NCBI GenBank assembly: GCA_963757605.1
Contig: CAVWSF010000005.1
Location: 1,302,001-1,366,000 of the forward strand
Length of the DNA: 64,000 nucleotides
Reading direction: 5' to 3'
DNA from: JAICJC01 sp963757605
Lineage (GTDB): Bacteria > Actinomycetota > Thermoleophilia > Gaiellales > JAICJC01
Below the pieces are notes generated by a model that searched no databases, was not told the DNA's origin, and saw only the letters and a list, made by a program, of their open reading frames with translations. This document shows, in pieces, positions 8,307 through 16,759 of the stretch. Each line of letters begins with the position of its first letter. The stretch's first letter is position 1. A program made the translations under genes and the position numbers.

Positions 8307-9116
8307 TCACCCGTCGGCGTCCGGCACGAGCAGGTAGTGCGCCGCCAGGTTCGCATGCTCGCCGAACGTGAGGCACGCCTCGCGCACGCGTGCCTCCGGC
8401 CAGATCGGCTCGTCGGAGAACCAGCGCGCGATCGCCTTGCGCACGCCGAGGTCCCCGGCGGCGAAGGCATCCGGCCGACCGAGGGTGCGGGCCAGGAACC
8501 AATCGACCGTCCAGCCGCCGATCCCGGGGAGCTCGGTGAGGTGGGCGCGGAGCTCGAGATCGGTCATCCCCGACACGTCGAGGTCGGCCTCGGCGAGGGC
8601 GGCGATCGAGCGGATCTTGGCGCGCGAGAGGCCGACGCCCTCGAGGTCGGCGCCGGCGACGGCCTCCTGGCGCGGGAACGCCCACACCTCGACGCCGTCC
8701 AGCTCGTGTCGCACGCCGAACCGCTGCACGAAGCGGTTTCGGATCGCGCAGGCGGCGCGCAGCGAGATCTGCTGGGCGGTCACCGCGATGACGAGCGACT
8801 CGAACGGGTCGGCCGAGAGCGGCGGCCGGAAGCCGGGAGCGCGGGCGTAGATGTCCGGGTACGCGGCGGCGAACGACTCGAGGTCGAACCCGGTGCCCAG
8901 GATGTGGAGGAGCTCCGCGCGGTCGGGCGCGGCAGGCTCGGCTGACGCCTTGACCCCATCGGCGGAGACGCGCACGACGAGGCCGGAGCGGAGCACGCGA
9001 TAGAGCCCGCCGTCGTGCCAGACGCTCGCCACGTCGTCGCCGAACGTGCGGTACCGGAACGTCGAGCGGTGGAAGTCGTAGGGCGCTGGTGGGAGGTCGA
9101 GCCGCATCGGCGGCAC
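8307..9116 (-). CDS. alkA: AlkA-like DNA-3-methyladenine glycosylase II
   Basis: The 269-residue protein carries the helix-hairpin-helix signature LPGIGGWTVDWFLARTLGRP followed by DAFAAGDLGVRKA. The aspartate of AAGD is the family's catalytic residue. The upstream segment AVTAQQISLRAACAIRNRF is also diagnostic of AlkA-type enzymes. They excise alkylated purines from DNA during base-excision repair. The N-terminal ~90 residues fit the TBP-like AlkA_N domain. No C-terminal Fe-S cysteines are present, as expected for this branch. It diverges from the M42 peptidase, and the two start codons are 31 bases apart. Confidence 0.88.
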   Translation of the reverse strand: MPPMRLDLPPAPYDFHRSTFRYRTFGDDVASVWHDGGLYRVLRSGLVVRVSADGVKASAEPAAPDRAELLHILGTGFDLESFAAAYPDIYARAPGFRPPLSADPFESLVIAVTAQQISLRAACAIRNRFVQRFGVRHELDGVEVWAFPRQEAVAGADLEGVGLSRAKIRSIAALAEADLDVSGMTDLELRAHLTELPGIGGWTVDWFLARTLGRPDAFAAGDLGVRKAIARWFSDEPIWPEARVREACLTFGEHANLAAHYLLVPDADG

Positions 9117-9147
9117 TGTAGGCTGTGGCCCCCTTCAGGAGGTTTCA

Positions 9148-10221
9148 GTGTCAGACAGGATGCTCGACCTGCTCGCCGCCCTCGACGCCGCTGTCGGCGT
9201 CTCTGGGGACGAGCGCCTCGTCGCCGACGTCGTTGCCCGCGAGCTCGACGGTCACTACGACGAGCACGACACCGACGCGCTCGGGAACCACTTCTTCACG
9301 CGGCGCGGCGGTGACGGTGCGCCGACGGTGATGCTCTGCGCGCACATGGACGAGCTCGGGTTCATCGTCCAGCACATCGAGGACGAGGGGTTCGTCCGCA
9401 TCGCACCGGTCGGCTACCACGACCCGCGCATGGTCATCGACCAGGACCTCGCGATCCACGGCACGAAGGGCGCCGTCGCCGGCATCACCGGCGCGAAGCC
9501 GGCCCACGTGCTGCCGCCGGACGAGGCGAAGCAGGCGATCCCGATGGACCAGCTGCACGTCGACGTCGGGACGACCACCCGGGCCGAGACCGAGGCGCTG
9601 GGGGTGCGGGTCGGCGACCTGGCGACATTCGCGCGGACCGGTCTGGCCCTGAACGGCACGAAGGTGTTCTCCGGCAAGGCGGTCGACGACCGCGCCGGCT
9701 GCGCGGTCATGATCGAGGCGATGCGGCGACTGGGCGACTCGCCGGCGGCGACCGTCGTGGGCGTCGCGGCGGTGCAGGAGGAGCTCGGCATCCGCGGCGC
9801 CGGCCCGGCGGCGGCGCGGGTCAAGCCGGACGTGGGCATCGCGATCGACGTGACGCTGTGCGGCGACACGCCCGGCATCGAGTTCTCGCGGCTTCCGATC
9901 TCGATGGGCAAGGGCCCGGCGATCAAGTACTTCGACTGGGCGCCCGAAGCCGGCTACGGGAGCGCGGTGCCGCGGCACCTGACCGACCGGCTGGAGCGAG
10001 CCGCCGACGCTGCCGGGGTCGCGTACCAGCGCGAGGTGCTGATGGGCGGGGCGACCGACGCCTGGGGCATCGCCAACTCCGGTGTCCTGAGCGGGTGCAT
10101 CTCCGTCCCGTCACGCTACATCCACTCCGCGGTGGGCTGCGTCCACCTGGAGGACGTGGAGGGCTGCGTCCAGCTCCTGCTCGCCTTCATCGACGACGTC
10201 GGCAAGAACGGCGTCGGCTGA
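9148..10221 (+). CDS. M42 family aminopeptidase / endoglucanase-like
   Basis: This 357-residue member of the M42 clan forms large cytoplasmic complexes that trim peptides. Metal ligands are visible: CAHMDELGF near residue 58, DDRAG near residue 176, QEELG with the catalytic glutamate pair near residue 210, and IDVTLCGDTPG. The last histidine is in SRYIHSAVG. The start is a GTG at 9148 behind a full AGGAGG at 9137-9142. The stop codon TGA directly touches a palindromic repeat, and a hairpin terminator follows. Confidence 0.9.
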   Translation: MSDRMLDLLAALDAAVGVSGDERLVADVVARELDGHYDEHDTDALGNHFFTRRGGDGAPTVMLCAHMDELGFIVQHIEDEGFVRIAPVGYHDPRMVIDQDLAIHGTKGAVAGITGAKPAHVLPPDEAKQAIPMDQLHVDVGTTTRAETEALGVRVGDLATFARTGLALNGTKVFSGKAVDDRAGCAVMIEAMRRLGDSPAATVVGVAAVQEELGIRGAGPAAARVKPDVGIAIDVTLCGDTPGIEFSRLPISMGKGPAIKYFDWAPEAGYGSAVPRHLTDRLERAADAAGVAYQREVLMGGATDAWGIANSGVLSGCISVPSRYIHSAVGCVHLEDVEGCVQLLLAFIDDVGKNGVG

Positions 10222-10247
10222 AAAATTGGTGCCTGACACCGATTTTT
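10221..10247. repeat. Palindromic REP-like element (GGTGCCTGACACC type)
   Basis: A near-perfect inverted repeat has arms AAAAATTGGTG and CACCGATTTTT around CCTGA. It begins on the last base of the M42 stop codon. The core is the GGTG/CACC relative of the GGGGTCAGACCCC palindromes seen elsewhere in this window. The T-rich right arm could also act as a Rho-independent terminator for the M42 gene. Confidence 0.7.
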
Positions 10248-10260
10248 CACGTTAACGGCT

Positions 10261-10287
10261 GAGGCCCGGAGCCGAGCTCCGGGCCTC
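10261..10287. terminator. Bidirectional hairpin between M42 gene and groEL
   Basis: A perfect 12-base-pair stem (GAGGCCCGGAGC with its complement) closes a 3-base loop. It lies between two convergent genes. There is no clear T-run, which is common for hairpin terminators in high-GC actinobacteria. Confidence 0.65.
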
Positions 10288-10322
10288 GCAGTGCCGTATT
10301 CGGGTGCCCCGTGTGGTGGGCT

Positions 10323-10348
10323 CGTGGGGGGAGCCTGCTCCCCCCACG
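10323..10348 (-). terminator. groEL terminator hairpin
   Basis: A perfect 12-base-pair stem (CGTGGGGGGAGC with its complement) with a 2-base spacer sits 3 bases after the groEL stop codon on the minus strand. With the hairpin at 10261 it gives two stacked terminators after the chaperonin operon. Confidence 0.65.
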
Positions 10349-10351
10349 GTG

Positions 10352-11968
<1,617 letters not shown>

Positions 11969-11978
11969 TCAGTCCTCC

Positions 11979-12287
11979 CTACGCCTTTGCGGCGACCTTG
12001 CCGGTGGCGACCTTGGCGAGGATGTCGGACTCGCGCAGGATCAGGTACTCGTCACCCGAGACCTTGACCTCGGTGCCGCCGTACTTGGAAAAGATGACCT
12101 CGTCGCCCTTCTTGACGTCGAGCGGGACGAGCTTGCCGTCCTCGTACTTGCCGGGGCCCACAGCCAGCACCTTGCCGCGCTGAGGCTTCTCCTTGGCCGT
12201 ATCGGGCAGAACGATTCCGCTGAACGTCGTCTCCTCCTCATCGAGGACCTCGACGATGACGCGGTCGCCCAGTGGCTTCAAGTCCAT
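11979..12287 (-). CDS. groES: 10 kDa co-chaperonin GroES
   Basis: The 102-residue co-chaperonin starts MDLKPLGDRVIVEVLDEEE. The mobile loop (TTFSGIVLPDTAKEKPQRG, about residues 18-36) binds GroEL, and GDEVIFSKYGGTEV is the conserved C-terminal strand. It is the first gene of the groES-groEL operon. A GGAGGG site at 12293-12298 (complement) precedes the ATG. The leader carries one CIRCE operator and the promoter lies just beyond it. Confidence 0.98.
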   Translation of the reverse strand: MDLKPLGDRVIVEVLDEEETTFSGIVLPDTAKEKPQRGKVLAVGPGKYEDGKLVPLDVKKGDEVIFSKYGGTEVKVSGDEYLILRESDILAKVATGKVAAKA

Positions 12288-12321
12288 GCAACCCTCCAGG
12301 TCGATCGTGGTGCAGATTCCC

Positions 12322-12348
12322 TTGGCACTCTGCCCTAGAGAGTGCCGA
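12322..12348 (-). promoter_or_regulatory. CIRCE operator 1 (HrcA site) at groES transcription start
   Basis: TTGGCACTC, nine bases, GAGTGCCGA. This matches the CIRCE consensus TTAGCACTC-N9-GAGTGCTAA with one arm mismatch. It lies just downstream of the -10 box of the groES promoter, where HrcA binding would block initiation. Confidence 0.9.
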
Positions 12349-12353
12349 ACGTC

Positions 12354-12381
12354 ATGATAGCAGCCGAGAGGCGGCCGTCAA
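12354..12381 (-). promoter_or_regulatory. groES-groEL promoter, SigA type
   Basis: On the minus strand a TTGACG -35 box (12381-12376) and a TATCAT -10 box (12359-12354) are separated by 16 bases. The pair lies exactly between the two CIRCE operators. Expected start of transcription is near 12347. Confidence 0.8.
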
Positions 12382-12391
12382 ACCACCATCG

Positions 12392-12418
12392 TTGGCACTC
12401 GGTTTAGGGGAGTGCCAA
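12392..12418 (-). promoter_or_regulatory. CIRCE operator 2 (HrcA site) upstream of groES promoter
   Basis: TTGGCACTC, nine bases, GAGTGCCAA: a perfect inverted repeat. It sits upstream of the -35 box and overlaps the last codons of the convergently placed upstream MFS gene (stop at 12404). Two CIRCE copies flanking one promoter suggest tight HrcA control. Confidence 0.9.
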
Positions 12419-13543
12419 CGATCGACGCACACCGCCCGCCACGAGCACCGTCAGGACCGACAGGATGGCATAGGTGACCCGGTCGGAGGTCGCTTCGGCG
12501 ATCGCGGCCCCGGCCGCGGGTCCGACGAGGAACCCCAGCCCCCACGCCAGGTTGAGGAGCCCGAAGACGCCGGAGTGCGGGATGCCCTCGCTGTCCGCCC
12601 CGGCGGCGCACAGCGGGAACGCCACGGCGTACTGGCCCGCGATCGGGGGCGTGGAGAGGAGGAAGATGGCGATGACGGCGACCACGGCGACGATGAGCGC
12701 CGGCACGGCGACGAGTGCCGCGGTGGCGAGCATCGCGACGATCGCGATGCGCACCCCGCCGATGCGGTCGAACAGGCGGCCGACCCCGTAGTTGCAGCCG
12801 GTCGCGATGACGCCCGCGGCGGTGAGGACCGCGGTGATGGCGAGCGCCGAGTAGCCCGCCTCGCCCATGCGGAGCGGGACCAGCGTGTCGAGCGTGCCGG
12901 AGACCGTCGCCACGAGCGTCATCACGACCAGCGCCGCGACCACGAGCCGGCTTCCGCGGACGGTTCGCAGGAGCGCGCGCGCCGGCATCGCCTCCGCGGC
13001 CTCCGGTGCCGGGGGCGCCGCCAGACAGGCGGCGGCCAGGGCGGCGGCGGCCGCACCGAGGACCACGAACGGGATCTTCACGCCGTACGCCGAGCCCAGG
13101 ATCCCGCCGACGACCGGTCCGACCAGGGTGCCGATGCTCGCAAACGACATGGCGAGACCAAGGACGCGGCCGCGCTCGGCGGCCGGGCTGGCCTCCGAGA
13201 GCCACGCCATCCCGGCGGTCCACGAGACCGCCGACGAGAGGCCCTGCCCGACCCGGACGGCGAAGAGGCCGGCGAACGTCGTCACGCCGGCGAGCGCGAT
13301 CGTCGCGATGGAGAGCAGCGCGACGCCGAAGATGGTGAGCCGGCGCGCTCCGATCCGGGGGCTCCAGTGGCCGACGATCGGCGAGCCGAACAGCACCGCG
13401 CCCGAGTAGGCGCCCACCGCGACGCCGGCCTGCGTCTTCGAGAGGTGCAGATCGCGGGCGTACTGCGGCAGGAGCGGCACGATGGCGAACATGAGTAGCG
13501 CGTCAAGGAAGACAACCCAGTAGATGACGCGCGGGCGCCGCAA
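12404..13543 (-). CDS. MFS transporter, drug-efflux type
   Basis: This 379-residue, 12-helix major facilitator protein begins with RPRVIYWVVFLDALLMFAI. The loop between helices 2 and 3 reads GHWSPRIGARR, the A-type motif region. LSEASPAAERGRVLGLAM and the glycine-rich helix 5 (GTLVGPVVGGILG) follow motif C of antiporters. It probably exports small organic compounds by proton exchange; the substrate is unknown. Its 3' end carries half of the second CIRCE site, so its last codons are constrained by the groES operator. It diverges from the ASCH gene at 13618. Confidence 0.85.
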   Translation of the reverse strand: MRRPRVIYWVVFLDALLMFAIVPLLPQYARDLHLSKTQAGVAVGAYSGAVLFGSPIVGHWSPRIGARRLTIFGVALLSIATIALAGVTTFAGLFAVRVGQGLSSAVSWTAGMAWLSEASPAAERGRVLGLAMSFASIGTLVGPVVGGILGSAYGVKIPFVVLGAAAAALAAACLAAPPAPEAAEAMPARALLRTVRGSRLVVAALVVMTLVATVSGTLDTLVPLRMGEAGYSALAITAVLTAAGVIATGCNYGVGRLFDRIGGVRIAIVAMLATAALVAVPALIVAVVAVIAIFLLSTPPIAGQYAVAFPLCAAGADSEGIPHSGVFGLLNLAWGLGFLVGPAAGAAIAEATSDRVTYAILSVLTVLVAGGVRRSLALP

Positions 13544-13579
13544 AGTCGTGCGAGGGTAGCGCAGGAATCGCGCGGGGCC

Positions 13580-13607
13580 TCGACGCCCTCGAAGCGACCG
13601 ATATGAT
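13580..13607 (+). promoter_or_regulatory. Promoter of ASCH gene, leaderless
   Basis: TCGACG (13580-13585), 16 bases, TATGAT (13602-13607). The GTG start lies 10 bases after the -10 box, leaving almost no leader. Confidence 0.55.
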
Positions 13608-13617
13608 GCCGACGCCG

Positions 13618-13965
13618 GTGAACGCCCTCAACTTCTACTCCTCCGTCGTGGCGGACCAGCTCCGTCACCGGCGCAAGACGGCGACCATCCGGCTCGGCGA
13701 CAAGTCAGGCAAGTACCGCAAGGGCCAGGTCGTGATGGTCCTCGTCGGTCAGCGCTACGGCATCAGGGAGAAGGTGTTCGACGCGGTGATCGACAAGGTC
13801 GAGGTGAAGCCGCTCCGCGAGGTCTCGCCGCGCGAGATCCAGCACGACAACCCGGAGATCCGCCACATCGACGAGTTCACGCATTTCCTGGGCCAGCTCT
13901 ACAACCGTGAGGTCACCGAGGACGACAACGTCACGGTGATCCACTTCTCCGAGATCCGCGCCTAA
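13618..13965 (+). CDS. ASCH domain protein
   Basis: About 115 residues, starting NALNFYSSVVADQLRHRRKT. That is the usual N-terminus of this ASCH family, where TIRLGDKSGKYRKGQ forms the putative nucleic-acid-binding groove. ASCH proteins have a PUA-like fold and are thought to bind RNA; some act as modified-nucleoside hydrolases. I prefer the GTG at 13618 over the ATG at 13603, because known relatives begin at NALNFY and because a TATGAT box overlaps the upstream ATG. No gene is closely linked downstream. Confidence 0.8.
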   Translation: MNALNFYSSVVADQLRHRRKTATIRLGDKSGKYRKGQVVMVLVGQRYGIREKVFDAVIDKVEVKPLREVSPREIQHDNPEIRHIDEFTHFLGQLYNREVTEDDNVTVIHFSEIRA

Positions 13966-14120
13966 TCCTCCGGCCGGCAGGCCGAACAATTCCGGTACAG
14001 GTGTGGGGACCCTTTCCCCCCGTCCGGGGGTGGCCGATGTCCCCTCGGCGCGCCGATCTTGAGAAGCAGATTTCTCATTTCTCCCCGCGTGCTCGCAGCG
14101 CCTTCATGAAGGACTTCACA

Positions 14121-16571
14121 ATGCTCCACGCTCTCCGGCTCGCCGCAGGCGGCCGCCGACTCCGACGCACCACGCTCGTTGCGGCAAGCGTCGGCGCGCT
14201 CGCGATCGTCGCCGGCCCGGCCACGGCGTCGAGCTACTCCATCCTCACGAACGGCACGCCGCTTCCGGTCACGACGACGACCGGCGGCGAGAACGCCAAC
14301 CTGACGTTCGCCGGCGTCGCCGGGAACCGGATCAGCATCCGGATCGCCAGCGTCAGCATGAGCCCCAAGCCCAACACGGGCATCAAGGTCTCGATCCAGA
14401 AGCCGGACGGCTCGACGCTTGTGTCGCCGTTCGACGTCGGCTCGGCCGGCACCTGGATGGAGCCGATCACGACGCCCGTCACCGGCACCTACAAGCTCAT
14501 CCTCGACGGCCAGAGCACCTACAAGGGCAAGGCAACCGTCACGATCTGGACCGTTCCGGCCGACCAGGCCACGACGGCGACTCCCGGCGGCGCCTCGGGC
14601 ACCGTCGCGCTGACGACCGCGGGCCAGAACGGCACGGTCACCTTCACGGCGACGGCCGGGCACCGCTACAGCGTGAAGCTCGCGGCCCCCGGGTTCAGCG
14701 GCAACGCGCTCAACTCGGCGCGCGTCTCGGTGCTGAAGCCCGACCTGTCTGTCCTCGTCGCCAACACGAACTTCGGGAACTCGGGGGCGTTCCTCGAGCC
14801 CTTCTCGACCGTTGTGGGCGGCACGTACACCCTCAAGATCGATCCGCGCCAGTGGTACGTCGGCAGCGTCACCGCGACGGTGTATGACGTCGCGGCCGAC
14901 CAGGCCGGCACGATCACCGCGGGCACGCCGCTACCGCTGACGTTCGCCGCCGGCAACGCCGGCCAGAACGCCACCGAGACCTTCGCTGGCACCGCCGGCC
15001 AGAAGGTCAGCCTGAACATGACAGCCGTCTCGGTCGGGTCGAACCCGATCAGCGGCACGAAGGTCACGATCCTGAAGCCGGACGCCAGCACGCTCGTAGC
15101 GGCGACCGACGTCGGCACCTCGGGCAAGTTCATCGAGCCCGTGACGCTGCCGACCACCGGCAACTACACGATCAAGGTCGACCCGCAGGGCGCGAACACG
15201 GGCGGCATCACGCTCAGCCTCGCCAACTTCGGAAGCGACACGACCGGCACGATCACCGCCAACGGATCGGCAACCGTCGTCACCTCGACGGCCGCCGGCC
15301 AGAACGGCACGCTGACCTTCACGGGCTCCGTGAACCAGCGGATCGCCCTCAACCTGGGCACCAACTTCGGTGCGGGTTACGCGGGCGCCAAGGTGTCGAT
15401 CAAGTCACCCACGGGCACGTCGGTTCTGTCGCCCGTCGGCGTCGGCACGAACGGCTTCTTCGTGGAGCCGGTCACCCTGACGGCCGCAGGCACGTACACC
15501 GTCAAGGTCGACCCTGACGGCGCCTACACCGGCAACGTCACGATCAACCTGTACACGGTCCCGAACGACGTCTCCTCGGCCATCACGGCCGGCGGAGCGG
15601 GCGTCGCGGTGGCCAACACCGTGCCGGGTCAGAACATGAAGCTCACGTTCACGGCCACGGCGAACCAGAAGATCAGCATCAAGCTCCTGCCCGTCACCAT
15701 CGGGTCGAGCGCGATCTCTGGCACCACGGTCACCCTGCTGAAGGGTTCGACGACCGTCGGCCTCCCGACCGTCGTCGGCACGAACGGCGGCTACATCGAT
15801 GTCACGACCCTGGCCACGGCGGGGACGTACACGATCAAGGTCGACCCGCAGGGGGTCAACACCGGCTCGCTCACCGCGACGCTGTACACGGTCCCGGCCG
15901 ACGCCGCGGGCACGATCCTCACCACCGGCGCCGCAACCACGGTGACCAACACGGTCCCGGGCCAGAACATCGTGTACTCGTTCACCGGCGCGGTCAACCA
16001 GAAGGTCAGCCTCAACCTCTCGAGCGTCTCGATCGGCACGTCGCCCGGCGGCGGCACGCTCGTGACGATCCTGAAGCCCGACGGCACCACGTTCACGGGC
16101 CCGATCTCGCTCGGGACCGACGGGACGTTCGTGGACACCAAGGCGCTTCCGGTCGCCGGCACGTACAAGATCAAGCTCGACCCGATCGGTGCGAACACCG
16201 GCAGCGCGACGCTGAAGCTCTACACGGTGCCCGTCGACATCTCGACGACGATCACCAAGAACGGCGCGACGGTCACGCCGACCACGACCGTGCCGGGGCA
16301 GAACGCCACCGTCACGTTCACCGGCGTCGCCACCGACCCGCCGTACACGCTGTCGCTGGGCCCGGCGATCGCCACGCCCGTGGCGATCACCATCACCGGC
16401 CCGACGGGCACGGTGGTTCTGGACACGAACCTGAACCCGATCCAGAACTCCTCGTTCCCGACGGACGGGGCGACGGCGCCGTTCCAGATCCCGACGAACG
16501 GCACGTACACCATCAAGATCGACTACCTCGGCAACGGCGTCGGGGCCACCCCGATGTCGCTGATCGGCTAG
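14121..16571 (+). CDS. Secreted protein with seven ~113-residue beta-sandwich repeats
   Basis: The start at 14121 has a GAAGGA ribosome site 7 bases before it and opens an 816-residue protein with a signal peptide (RRTTLVAASVGALAIVAGPATAS). The rest is about seven tandem repeats of ~113 residues. Each carries a GQNxTxTFTG entry strand, a VTILKPDGT-like strand, a GTYTIKVDP-like strand and a TVPxD linker. The pattern resembles pre-peptidase C-terminal (PPC) beta-sandwiches. No catalytic domain or membrane anchor is seen, so this is a candidate surface or matrix protein. Composition is rich in Thr, Gly and Val with almost no Cys. A longer frame from 14001 lacks a signal peptide at its start. Confidence 0.8.
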   Translation: MLHALRLAAGGRRLRRTTLVAASVGALAIVAGPATASSYSILTNGTPLPVTTTTGGENANLTFAGVAGNRISIRIASVSMSPKPNTGIKVSIQKPDGSTLVSPFDVGSAGTWMEPITTPVTGTYKLILDGQSTYKGKATVTIWTVPADQATTATPGGASGTVALTTAGQNGTVTFTATAGHRYSVKLAAPGFSGNALNSARVSVLKPDLSVLVANTNFGNSGAFLEPFSTVVGGTYTLKIDPRQWYVGSVTATVYDVAADQAGTITAGTPLPLTFAAGNAGQNATETFAGTAGQKVSLNMTAVSVGSNPISGTKVTILKPDASTLVAATDVGTSGKFIEPVTLPTTGNYTIKVDPQGANTGGITLSLANFGSDTTGTITANGSATVVTSTAAGQNGTLTFTGSVNQRIALNLGTNFGAGYAGAKVSIKSPTGTSVLSPVGVGTNGFFVEPVTLTAAGTYTVKVDPDGAYTGNVTINLYTVPNDVSSAITAGGAGVAVANTVPGQNMKLTFTATANQKISIKLLPVTIGSSAISGTTVTLLKGSTTVGLPTVVGTNGGYIDVTTLATAGTYTIKVDPQGVNTGSLTATLYTVPADAAGTILTTGAATTVTNTVPGQNIVYSFTGAVNQKVSLNLSSVSIGTSPGGGTLVTILKPDGTTFTGPISLGTDGTFVDTKALPVAGTYKIKLDPIGANTGSATLKLYTVPVDISTTITKNGATVTPTTTVPGQNATVTFTGVATDPPYTLSLGPAIATPVAITITGPTGTVVLDTNLNPIQNSSFPTDGATAPFQIPTNGTYTIKIDYLGNGVGATPMSLIG

Positions 16572-16585
16572 CTCGACGCCATACC

Positions 16586-16616
16586 GGGCCGGGCGCGCAC
16601 GCAGCGCGCCCGGCCC
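16586..16616 (+). terminator. Hairpin terminator after the seven-repeat protein
   Basis: A perfect 13-base-pair GC-rich stem (GGGCCGGGCGCGC with its complement) closes the 5-base loop ACGCA, 15 bases after the stop codon, and is followed by GTTCTTGG. Confidence 0.75.
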
Positions 16617-16640
16617 GTTCTTGGCTACCTCAAACGGGTG

Positions 16641-16669
16641 TTCACAGGAAGGCGCTCCCGGCCCATAGT
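16641..16669 (+). promoter_or_regulatory. Promoter of the fibronectin-like repeat protein
   Basis: TTCACA (16641-16646), 17 bases, CATAGT (16664-16669). A perfect 12-base palindrome, GCGGTGCACCGC (16690-16701), follows in the leader and could be an operator or leader hairpin. Confidence 0.55.
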
Positions 16670-16759
16670 GAGAGTGAGTGTGCCATTCGCGGTGCACCGC
16701 GTCTCAATTCGCCAAGGCCCAGGAGTCCTCCCATCCGCATCGCCCGATTCATCCGTCGC

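Noticed and set aside
12378..13223. Antisense and alternative-frame proteins across the MFS gene
   Set aside because: Arg/Gly-rich translations without domain patterns; the 379-residue MFS frame has clear helices and motifs.
13966..14120. Riboswitch in the leader of the seven-repeat protein
   Set aside because: There is a C-run/G-run hairpin and a short GAGAA/TTCTC stem, but I could not match any known riboswitch core.
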